A DNA stretch of 64,000 nt from Salinibacterium sp. NK8237 (lineage in GTDB: Bacteria > Actinomycetota > Actinomycetes > Actinomycetales > Microbacteriaceae). The position numbers and the translations under genes were made by a program. The number at the start of each line of letters is the position of its first letter. Position 1 is the first letter of the stretch. The DNA lies in NCBI RefSeq assembly GCF_015864955.1, contig NZ_JADYWE010000001.1, forward strand, positions 2,046,001-2,110,000, given 5' to 3'. The notes beneath the pieces were generated by a model. That model saw only the letters and a list, made by a program, of their open reading frames with translations, was not told where the DNA came from and made no database searches. Shown one piece after another: positions 57,380 through 64,000 of the stretch.

Positions 57380-58819
57380 TTACAGAGTGATCGACGCATA
57401 CGTAGTTTCGGTGAACTCTTCGATGCCTGCGTGGGATCCCTCGCGACCGAGGCCCGATTGCTTGACGCCGCCCATAGGGGCGAACACCACGGAGGGCAGT
57501 GCTTCATTGAGGCCGATGATTCCGACATCCAGTCGTTCTGCCAGCGTCAAGCAGGTCGTGAGCCCCGCCGAGTAGACGTAGCCAGCGAGGCCCATCTCGG
57601 TGGCGTTGGCGCGTTCGACGACATCATCCACCGAGTCGAAACGGAAGATCGCGGCCGCAGGGCCGAAGATTTCGCTCGTCGCCATGAGAGCGTCGTCTGG
57701 CACGTCGACGAGCAGCGTAGGGGCAACCCACGACCCTGCTTCGGGCAGATCTCGGCTCGCTGTGACGACTTTGCCACCACGCGACACAGCGTCAGCGATG
57801 AGACTCTCAACGGCAACCTTGCGGTCGTTGTCGATGACAGGGCCGAGGTCGGCGACGTCATCACCGGTCGTTGCTCCGACGCTGAGCGCATCAACAGCAG
57901 CCACAAACTTCGCGACGAATTCCTCGTAGACCGCGGAATGAACGAAGAACCGATTCGCGGCCACACACGATTGGCCAGTGTTGCGAAAGCGCCCCAACAT
58001 GGCGCCAGAAACAGCTTTGTCGATGTCGGCGTCATCCATCACGATGAAGGCTGCGTCACCGCCCAGCTCCAGCAGTGGGCGAACAATGCGCTGGCTCGCC
58101 TGCGCCATAACACTGCGCCCCACTTCTGTCGATCCCGTGAAACTGACAGCGCGCACGTGCGGGTGATCCAAGATGGCGGATGTCGTGACACGAGCAGGGC
58201 CGTGAACGAGGTTGACTACGCCGTCGGGCACTCCGGCATCCGTAATGCAACGAATGAGTTCGGTCACGGCCAGCGGAGCTTTCTCAGAGACGCGCACCAC
58301 CACAGTGCAGCCAGCGGCCAGTGCCGGAGCGAGCTTTCGTGCCTGGATCGAGCACGGAAAGTTCCACGGCGACAGGGAGGCGACGACACCGACCGGTCGG
58401 CGAAGAACAAGGTGACGTCGGTGGGACAACTCGTGGGCGGGGTACTCACCGCTCAGTCGTCGAGCTTCTTCGCCGAACCACTGGAAGTATTCGGCCGAGA
58501 AAGCGATTTCGCCGGCTGCTTCGGGCAGACGCTTTCCTGCCTCGCGGGCAAGTAGCAACGCCAGTTCGTCTGCTCGTTCCCGGATGAGTCCAGCGGCCCG
58601 CAGCAAAATCTCGCCTCGAGCGCGCGCGGGTGTCGCTGCCCACGAGGGGAAGGCGGCATGGGCGGCGTCGGCGGCGGCGATCGCGTCGCCCACGGCAGCG
58701 TCAGGCTCCGGGTAATCGACGCTCCCCACGAGCTCGCCGTTGGAGGGATCGAAGATCTCTTTTCTGGCGTCGCGAGTCTGCCAGTTTCCGTTGATGAGAG
58801 TGGTTGGATTCACGGCCAT
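57380..58819 (-). CDS. Aldehyde dehydrogenase, probable sulfolactaldehyde dehydrogenase (GabD-like)
   Basis: A 479-residue NAD(P)-dependent dehydrogenase. Catalytic residues are visible: Asn153 (SPWNFPCSIQA), Glu251 (LLELGGDAAF) and Cys285 (TGQSCVAANRF). The cofactor lysine of the usual KPSE motif is replaced: Arg176 in VVRVSEKAPL. In this setting (aldolase, kinase and isomerase of the sulfoquinovose pathway next to it) it should oxidise sulfolactaldehyde to sulfolactate. It could also be a succinate-semialdehyde dehydrogenase by sequence alone. AGGAG stands before ATG 58819. Confidence 0.85.
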   Translation of the reverse strand: MAVNPTTLINGNWQTRDARKEIFDPSNGELVGSVDYPEPDAAVGDAIAAADAAHAAFPSWAATPARARGEILLRAAGLIRERADELALLLAREAGKRLPEAAGEIAFSAEYFQWFGEEARRLSGEYPAHELSHRRHLVLRRPVGVVASLSPWNFPCSIQARKLAPALAAGCTVVVRVSEKAPLAVTELIRCITDAGVPDGVVNLVHGPARVTTSAILDHPHVRAVSFTGSTEVGRSVMAQASQRIVRPLLELGGDAAFIVMDDADIDKAVSGAMLGRFRNTGQSCVAANRFFVHSAVYEEFVAKFVAAVDALSVGATTGDDVADLGPVIDNDRKVAVESLIADAVSRGGKVVTASRDLPEAGSWVAPTLLVDVPDDALMATSEIFGPAAAIFRFDSVDDVVERANATEMGLAGYVYSAGLTTCLTLAERLDVGIIGLNEALPSVVFAPMGGVKQSGLGREGSHAGIEEFTETTYASITL

Positions 58820-58859
58820 GGCTTGTCTCCTTCAGTAATGGTTCGAGGTGGCGCGAGCG

Positions 58860-59783
58860 TTAGCGGTTTCCGACGACGCGGTCCACGATCTCGACTAGCC
58901 GCTGCAGTCGCGGCACCGCGTCGGCCTCGAGCGAAGCCACGACGTCGGGAGCATCGACGCAGGCGCGCCACACGGCACGACCGGCGAGGAAGCCTGATGC
59001 GCCGCCCTTACAGGCAATCTCCACTGCACGCGGAAAGTCATCTGCCGCAACGCCGCTCGAGAGTACGACCCAGGGGGAGGCGATTGCGTTTCCGAGCCGG
59101 ACGCACTCGTCGAGCAGTTCAGCATCGGTCCCGAGGCCCTTCAACGGAACCTCGGCCTTATAGAGGTCCGCTCCCAGGCTGCCCAGTTCGTGGGCGGCAG
59201 CGTGCACGCCGGCGTTCCAATCCCATTCGCCTCCGTGACGAGGAGCCTTGCAGACCGGTTCGATGATGCTGATGAGGTTCGCGGCTGTGCAGCGGCCGAT
59301 GAAGTCGACGACCATGTCGACGCGCTCCTGCGCCGATTCATCTTCGCGATAGATCACGAGCAACTTGGCAGCGACAGCGCCTTGAGCCTTCGCGGCGACA
59401 AAGTCGACGCTCTCATCAATGATCTGAGCGGTAACGACTTCACCATTGCCGGGCACGAACTGGTCGGCGGCGATGATGGGCGCGCAGCCAGCCGCGACGA
59501 CGCCCTGCTCCATTGCGGCATCCCACACGAACTGACGATCCATCAATACTGCGGATGCGTAGGGGCTAAGAATCTTTGTGGCTTTGAGCTTGAAGTCGGT
59601 GAGGGTGCTGTCGGGCACGGCTGCGAGCACCTCTGCGGGCACTGACCCGTCGGAGTTGGCGGCCACGTCACCAGCAAACATGAGGCGCAGAGCTTCGCGT
59701 TGGTCGACGGCGAGCATCGCAAAGGCGCCTGACTCGCGTCGCAGCGGTTGCGTGGGGTCGGTCGGTGAAGTGGAGCTCGTCAT
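58860..59783 (-). CDS. yihT: Sulfofructose-1-phosphate aldolase (YihT-like)
   Basis: A 307-residue class I aldolase very like E. coli YihT: SGAFAMLAVDQREALRLMFA, STLTDFKLKATKILSPYASA, the Schiff-base lysine Lys209 in GADLYKAEVPLKG, and WVVLSSGVAADDFPRAV with SGFLAGRAVW. YihT splits 6-deoxy-6-sulfofructose 1-phosphate into DHAP and 3-sulfolactaldehyde. It overlaps the kinase gene by 4 nt (ATGA) and has AAAGG 8 nt before its ATG. Similar LacD-type tagatose-bisphosphate aldolases lack the matching neighbours. Confidence 0.9.
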   Translation of the reverse strand: MTSSTSPTDPTQPLRRESGAFAMLAVDQREALRLMFAGDVAANSDGSVPAEVLAAVPDSTLTDFKLKATKILSPYASAVLMDRQFVWDAAMEQGVVAAGCAPIIAADQFVPGNGEVVTAQIIDESVDFVAAKAQGAVAAKLLVIYREDESAQERVDMVVDFIGRCTAANLISIIEPVCKAPRHGGEWDWNAGVHAAAHELGSLGADLYKAEVPLKGLGTDAELLDECVRLGNAIASPWVVLSSGVAADDFPRAVEIACKGGASGFLAGRAVWRACVDAPDVVASLEADAVPRLQRLVEIVDRVVGNR

Positions 59784-60691
59784 TTCTGTGCCTTTCGAAG
59801 GAAAGCGATGGTTTCGTTGTGGTTAGGGATGGCCGAGCGCCCGTCGACGCCACGGCAGGACAGCGCGGCGACGGCATTCGCGTAAATCAGAGCGTCAGCC
59901 ATGGGAGTGCCTTGCGTAATCGCCGCGGTCAAGGCGCCGTGGAAGACGTCGCCGGCACCGAGGGTGCTTCCGAAGTCGTCGACCGCGAAGCCAGGAGCAG
60001 AGTAGAAATTGTCAGCAGAATCACGCCCGATGCAGCCCTCTGAGCCGAGCGTTGCGACAACGCTGAGGCTGGGAGTGCCGCGCAGAATCTCCTCGTGGGA
60101 GCCGTTGCCATAAAGCTCGATGAGCTTCTCCAGCGGTGGAACATAGAGGTCGACATCTTCTACTGTGCACAAGCGTGCGGCAGCGCCCACGAGCGGGTTG
60201 CCCGCGTCGACGCTGATCCGCGGATGCTGCTCGCGGGGAACGTGCGCCAAAGCTTCAGCGACGGCTGGCCAGCCGAGGTGATCCACGTGGACCCACTCGG
60301 CGGCCAGGAGGCGCTCGCGGTTTTCTGCGCTGAGATGCAGGGGTGCGACTTCGCGGGTCGCAATGCTGCGGGTCGCATCCGCATCGCTGCAGATGATGAC
60401 GCTCGCTTGAGAGGCGCGGTCAGTTTCTACTTGTAAGAGTTCGGCGGAGATGCCTTCTTCTTCGAGTCCCGAGCGGATGTAGTCGCCAACTTGGTCGGGA
60501 CCGATGGCGGCGATCAGCTCAACGTCGAGCCCGAGGCGCTTCGCGGCAACGGCAGCGGTAGCGGCGGGGCCCCCGCCGGCGTAACGGATGGTGCTGGCGA
60601 TGACGCGCTCGTCGGAGGCAGGCGTGCGGTCGACAACGGCGATCGCGTCGTAGGTTGCAGCGCCTACAAAAAGAACGGGCAGGGGCATCAT
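59780..60691 (-). CDS. yihV: Sugar kinase of the PfkB family, probable 6-deoxy-6-sulfofructose kinase (YihV-like)
   Basis: A 303-residue PfkB kinase: opening VLFVGAATYDAIAVVDR, GGGPAATAAVAAKRLG, and the catalytic/phosphate loop DDFGSTLGAGDVFHGAL with the catalytic Asp in GAGD. It should phosphorylate sulfofructose at O1, giving the aldolase substrate. It is the first gene of the operon kinase-aldolase-dehydrogenase-exporter and is divergent from the DeoR gene. The AAAGGTA before it fits ATG 60688 (5 nt) better than ATG 60691 (2 nt). Confidence 0.85.
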   Translation of the reverse strand: MMPLPVLFVGAATYDAIAVVDRTPASDERVIASTIRYAGGGPAATAAVAAKRLGLDVELIAAIGPDQVGDYIRSGLEEEGISAELLQVETDRASQASVIICSDADATRSIATREVAPLHLSAENRERLLAAEWVHVDHLGWPAVAEALAHVPREQHPRISVDAGNPLVGAAARLCTVEDVDLYVPPLEKLIELYGNGSHEEILRGTPSLSVVATLGSEGCIGRDSADNFYSAPGFAVDDFGSTLGAGDVFHGALTAAITQGTPMADALIYANAVAALSCRGVDGRSAIPNHNETIAFLRKAQK

Positions 60692-60747
60692 TACCTTTCA
60701 GCTCGAGATGGAGAATGTGTGAATATTACCATCTATTGTTGTTTTAA

Positions 60748-60762
60748 GAACACAGGATGTTC
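60748..60762. promoter_or_regulatory. Inverted repeat, candidate DeoR operator
   Basis: GAACA and TGTTC face each other around CAGGA (60748-60762) in the 122-bp gap between the divergent kinase and DeoR genes. It is the best inverted repeat there. The surrounding DNA is AT-rich, as promoters often are. Its binding by the DeoR protein is inferred. Confidence 0.45.
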
Positions 60763-60813
60763 CAAGTTCCGGGACTTTCTCTGGTTAACTTGTGGAGAGG
60801 TAGGGGGAGATCA

Positions 60814-61608
60814 ATGACGCAACGCGATGACACTGCAGTGGCAGAGCCTGCCGCGCCGCGCAATGAACGAATCGTGGCGATGCTTCAGACACGCGGATTC
60901 GTCTCTGTGCGTGATCTTGCGGCGCACCTCGAGGTATCAGAGATGACAGTGCGTCGAGACTTGCGCGCCCTCGCGAAGCAAGACATGATTCGGCTCGTGC
61001 ACGGGGGAGCGGCGCTCACCCACGGCACACTCCGCACTCCAGACTTCGTCAACCGGGCAGGAACAGAAGGCTCGGCCAAGCGTGCAATCGCCGAGACAGC
61101 TCGCCGATACGTGCGTGACGGCGACACCGTTGCGATCGACTCAGGAACAACCACATTCGTGTTGGCTGAGCGACTCCACGACGCTTCGCCACGCTCGATC
61201 GTGACCAACTCAATCCCGGTCGTGCAGCTATATCTCGGGCGACCGCAGCAGAGCGTCGTAGTACTAGGCGGCGATGTGATCCCCGAGAGCCAAGCGATGG
61301 TCGGCTCACTCGCAGTGTCCGGTGCCGAGCAACTGCGGGCAACAACGTTCTTCCTCGGTGCCGCAGCGGCAGACGCTCGCGGGCTATATGTCGAGACTGA
61401 CTCTGAACGACCGACCAAACGGGCGCTCATGGATTCAGCCGACACCGTGATCCTCTTGTGCGACGCCAGCAAATTCGCGATGTCATCTCCCATCAGGCTC
61501 GCTACGTACGACGATGTGGATGTCATCATCACCGACGCAGAGCCGCCGGCAGACGTGAGGCGTGCGGCCGAGGCATCGCACACTGAGATTGTTATCGCCT
61601 CGTCCTGA
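60814..61608 (+). CDS. DeoR-family transcriptional regulator
   Basis: A 264-residue DeoR regulator. The N-terminal helix-turn-helix is RNERIVAMLQTRGFVSVRDLAAHLEVSEMTVRRDLRAL, and the sugar-phosphate-sensing domain has AIDSGTTTFVLAERL, NSIPVVQL and VLGGDVIPESQ. It sits between the kinase operon and the isomerase operon, so a sulfofructose phosphate is the likely effector, as with YihW in E. coli. GGGGGAGA precedes ATG 60814; a longer in-frame start at 60757 overlaps the operator. Confidence 0.9.
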   Translation: MTQRDDTAVAEPAAPRNERIVAMLQTRGFVSVRDLAAHLEVSEMTVRRDLRALAKQDMIRLVHGGAALTHGTLRTPDFVNRAGTEGSAKRAIAETARRYVRDGDTVAIDSGTTTFVLAERLHDASPRSIVTNSIPVVQLYLGRPQQSVVVLGGDVIPESQAMVGSLAVSGAEQLRATTFFLGAAAADARGLYVETDSERPTKRALMDSADTVILLCDASKFAMSSPIRLATYDDVDVIITDAEPPADVRRAAEASHTEIVIASS

Positions 61609-61633
61609 GCAATCACGACACTCGCCCGACCGG

Positions 61634-61657
61634 CAGTCGTGGCCGTTGCCACGACTG
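61634..61657. terminator. Terminator between the DeoR gene and the convergent isomerase gene
   Basis: CAGTCGTGGC (61634-61643) and GCCACGACTG (61648-61657) pair perfectly around a CGTT loop. It lies 25 bp after the DeoR stop and 15 bp before the end of the isomerase gene, so it can serve both directions. Confidence 0.75.
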
Positions 61658-61671
61658 CGCAGCGGGAGCTC

Positions 61672-62916
61672 TCAGGCATCGAGGAGGCCACGGCTTAACG
61701 CCGGCGCCATCCCCGGAGTGAGGGGAAGGCGAGGCACCACCAAACAGTGAAGCAAGTGGTAAATGTCTTGCTTGCCGCTCCACACCAAGCTCGTGACGAC
61801 GTTGTTCTCGTCGAGTTCTTGCCACCACGAACCAGTCTCGTAGTCGATCAGATAGTCGCGGCAATAGTCCCAGAACTCGTTGTAGATATCGGAGTAGCGC
61901 TTCTCTCCGGTGGCGCGGAACAGCGCATAGGCGCCTCCGATGGCTTCAACGACTACCCAGCGAACCCGCGAGCGAATGACCGGAGCACCAGTCCAGTCGA
62001 CCGAGTAGAGGAACCCGGGTGCGCCATCCGTTGACCACGCATCGTTCACGGCAGCATCGAACATGCCGACAGCATCCTCGACGAGCCACTCTGGAGTGGG
62101 GCGGCCCATGGTCTCCAAGCTCGCGCGCAGCTGCAACAGTAGGCGCGACCACTCAACCCAGTGCCCAGGAGTGCCGCCAAACGCGCGGAAACGATCGCCT
62201 GGCTCATCGCGGTTGTACTCGGGCAGGGGAACCCAATTGCTGTCGAAGTGCTCGTTGACCCGGTAGTTATTGTTCTTGGCGATGTCATGGATGACGAAGG
62301 ATGCGATGGAGAGCGCGCGGTCAATCCAGACGCTGTCGCCTGTCACATCGTGGAGCACGAGGAATGCCTCGACACTGTGCATGTTCATGTTGCCGCCGCG
62401 GTAGTCCTCACACACGGTGAAGCCTTCATCCCAGTTATCGCGGCAGCGTCCCTCGTCATCAGACCAGAAGCGCTTCTCGATGATCTCGATGGCGAGCGCC
62501 AAGAGTTCATCAGCACCCGGGATGCCCGCGGCAGCGGCAGATGCTGCGCCGAGGGCAACGAACGCGTGGGCATACGCTTCCTTGCGGCGATCAATCACGT
62601 CATCGCCGGAGTTCGCCACGACTGCAAACCAGCCGCCGTTGCGGGTATCGCGGGCAACGCCGGTGAGGAGTTGATGCACACCGTGCGCGGCGAGGGTGCG
62701 CGCTCCGGGGCGTCCCATGAGCGACGCGACTGAATACACATGAACCATGCGGGCGGTGATCCACAGGTGGGTTCCGTTTTCGTCAATCGTCTCGCCCTGG
62801 GGCCCAAGCCAGCCGAACCCATTGGGTTTCTTTGCTTGGCGTCCGAACTCAAGAATGCGATCAAGTTCGACCTCGAGCCAACGATTGTGGGCTGGGGTTC
62901 CTATCCACTGCGACAT
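61672..62916 (-). CDS. yihS: Sulfoquinovose isomerase (AGE family, YihS-like)
   Basis: A 414-residue isomerase with an (alpha/alpha)6 barrel. The sequence follows E. coli YihS closely: [89 protein letters not shown], and [19 protein letters not shown], with catalytic His residues in the loops NEHF and IYHLLH. It converts sulfoquinovose to sulfofructose, the first step of the pathway. ATG 62916 has AAAGGA 9-10 nt upstream; the frame runs 13 codons further up. It follows the ABC permease genes. Confidence 0.92.
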   Translation of the reverse strand: MSQWIGTPAHNRWLEVELDRILEFGRQAKKPNGFGWLGPQGETIDENGTHLWITARMVHVYSVASLMGRPGARTLAAHGVHQLLTGVARDTRNGGWFAVVANSGDDVIDRRKEAYAHAFVALGAASAAAAGIPGADELLALAIEIIEKRFWSDDEGRCRDNWDEGFTVCEDYRGGNMNMHSVEAFLVLHDVTGDSVWIDRALSIASFVIHDIAKNNNYRVNEHFDSNWVPLPEYNRDEPGDRFRAFGGTPGHWVEWSRLLLQLRASLETMGRPTPEWLVEDAVGMFDAAVNDAWSTDGAPGFLYSVDWTGAPVIRSRVRWVVVEAIGGAYALFRATGEKRYSDIYNEFWDYCRDYLIDYETGSWWQELDENNVVTSLVWSGKQDIYHLLHCLVVPRLPLTPGMAPALSRGLLDA

Positions 62917-63041
62917 CGTCAGTGTTCCTTTCATCTCTGCGTGATTCCCAGCCAAGGTAGTGGCTCGAATTGCACCAGAGGGTGGGTTGAGTGAGTCAAA
63001 ATAGGCGCGGATGCCGAAGCGTGCGCCGTCGGTCAGTGCGG

Positions 63042-63857
63042 TTAACCCTTGGTTGCGCCCGCCGTGATTCCGGCGACGAAGTAGCGCTGCAGGAACACAT
63101 AGGCGATGACGATCGGCGCGGACGCGAGCATGACTGAAGCGAACAACGCTGGGTAGTTCGTTTGGTACTCACCTTGGAAGCTGAGCAGAGCCAGGGGGAG
63201 CGTTCTCATGTTGGGCGACTGGATAAACAGCAGCGGATAGAGCAGCTCGTTCCAGTGGATGACCGCGAGGAAAATTCCGGCAGCCGCCAGCGAGGGTGCC
63301 GAGAGTGGCATCACGATAGAGCGGTAGGTGCGCCATGGCCCTGTTCCATCAATGGATGACGCCTCGAACAGCTGCTGGGGGATCGTTTTCATGAACCCCG
63401 TCAGGATGAAAACGGCAATGGGCATGGTGCCCACAATGTTGGCGAGAATAAGCCCCGCCAGGCTGTTGAGCAGACCCAACTGTCCGAACAGCACGTACAG
63501 CGCAATCATGTTCGTCTGCGCCGGAATTGCCATGCCGAGCACGAGAAAGCCAAAGACCAATGCAGACAAGAAACCCGGGATGCGCGACAGGGCGTAGGCA
63601 GCGAGGCTCGCGATGAACAGCGTTGCGGGCACGGAGATCAGCGCCACGATCGTGCTGTTGAGGAACGCGTTACCGAGATCACCCCCGGTGAGTACCTCCT
63701 GATAGTTCGTCGGAGCGAACGAGCTGGGAAGCGTGAACGGATCGTTGAAGAGTTCAGAAGTCGATTTGAATGACCCAAAGATGACGATCGTGAGGGGTAC
63801 GAGAACGATGATCGCGTACACCACCAGAATCCCTCTGTGGCCGAGCTTGGCAAGCAT
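63042..63857 (-). CDS. Sugar ABC transporter permease (MalG/ThuG type)
   Basis: A 271-residue permease with six helices and the EAA loop [51 protein letters not shown] is typical of the MalG-type carbohydrate importers. It begins 1 bp after the stop of another permease and stands upstream of the sulfoquinovose isomerase, so it is likely part of a sulfoquinovose (glycoside) importer. The binding protein is not in the window. Confidence 0.9.
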   Translation of the reverse strand: MLAKLGHRGILVVYAIIVLVPLTIVIFGSFKSTSELFNDPFTLPSSFAPTNYQEVLTGGDLGNAFLNSTIVALISVPATLFIASLAAYALSRIPGFLSALVFGFLVLGMAIPAQTNMIALYVLFGQLGLLNSLAGLILANIVGTMPIAVFILTGFMKTIPQQLFEASSIDGTGPWRTYRSIVMPLSAPSLAAAGIFLAVIHWNELLYPLLFIQSPNMRTLPLALLSFQGEYQTNYPALFASVMLASAPIVIAYVFLQRYFVAGITAGATKG

Positions 63858-63858
63858 G

Positions 63859-64000
63859 CTATTCCTGTTTCTGTGTCAGTCGAAGAACACGTCGTTGAAG
63901 GACGGTAATGAGAACGATCAGCACCATGAAGATCACAGACTGGGCGGCGGCGTAGCCGAAATCAGTATTTGCGAAAGTCGTATATATCCGGGTCGAAATG
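63859..64000 (-). CDS. Sugar ABC transporter permease, C-terminal part
   Basis: The gene runs off the window; only its end is visible. The visible residues, TRIYTTFANTDFGYAAAQSV then FMVLIVLITVLQRRVL, match the last membrane helix of a MalF-type permease. Its stop is one base before the start of the second permease, so the two form the usual permease pair. Confidence 0.85.
   Translation of the reverse strand, partial: ISTRIYTTFANTDFGYAAAQSVIFMVLIVLITVLQRRVLRLTQKQE

Noticed and set aside
57086-58555. Long open frame on the plus strand across the dehydrogenase and exporter genes
   Set aside because: Antisense shadow of two clear genes; no recognisable domain and a composition unlike a real protein.
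1-64000. CRISPR arrays, rRNA genes or a replication origin
   Set aside because: No regularly spaced repeats, rRNA sequence or DnaA-box cluster was seen.

Overview
The window is chromosomal DNA of a high-GC actinobacterium, most likely of the family Microbacteriaceae. The signs are moderately high GC, GTG starts, tightly overlapping operons, many start codons lying 6 nt behind a TANNNT box (leaderless mRNAs), a C. glutamicum-GapB-like GAPDH, a PucR regulator and a circularly permuted ATP-grasp/alpha-E operon. The genus cannot be fixed from the sequence alone.

Layout. 1-22,360 is mainly core genome: potassium uptake (trkH end, trkA), an esterase, an ATP-grasp/alpha-E/transglutaminase operon, an MFS-MarR pair with an operator, a lipase-like hydrolase, a HIT protein, a lipoate ligase with an iron/heme-type ABC transporter, a VanY-type carboxypeptidase, pheA, a diacylglycerol kinase, serS, a HAD phosphatase, an aminotransferase divergent from a PucR regulator, two tRNA-Ser genes, an LCP protein and a nucleoside-kinase-like protein. 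22,460-29,702 is a self-contained catabolic regulon: an NMT1/THI5-type ABC importer, a DUF1355 amidotransferase-like protein, an M24 and an M20 peptidase-family enzyme, a nitrilase-family amidase and a LacI regulator. A perfect 16-bp palindrome before the first operon and a one-mismatch core copy before the convergent operon tie it together. 29,703-43,740 holds YaeQ, a peroxiredoxin-like protein, a Tat-exported DUF1800/DUF1501 pair, an OpuC-type betaine/choline ABC system, a GntR/SDR/galactonate-dehydratase cluster, gapB and a 2OG-Fe(II) oxygenase.

Two insertions follow. A single OLD-family nuclease gene (43,865-45,664) sits between two 153-bp direct repeats that duplicate the 3' end of the oxygenase gene. 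After a FAH/SDR sugar-acid operon, a decayed island of about 5 kb is inserted in tRNA-Arg(ACG), bounded by a 47-bp duplication of the tRNA 3' half. It carries a VOC protein, an IS-like end, a lipoprotein and a secreted HEXXH protease, and broken GNAT, TetR and AbiE toxin-antitoxin genes. No integrase is left.

Beyond the island are an SbtA/SbtB bicarbonate-transporter pair behind a perfect 16-bp-arm operator, some small enzymes, and from 56,642 to the end a sulfoquinovose (sulfoglycolysis, sulfo-EMP type) cluster: sulfite/organosulfonate exporter, sulfolactaldehyde dehydrogenase, sulfofructose-1-phosphate aldolase, sulfofructose kinase, DeoR regulator, sulfoquinovose isomerase and ABC permeases. 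Together these would import sulfoquinovose, split it to DHAP and sulfolactaldehyde, oxidise the latter to sulfolactate and export it. All functional calls rest on reading the translated sequence; no database search was run.
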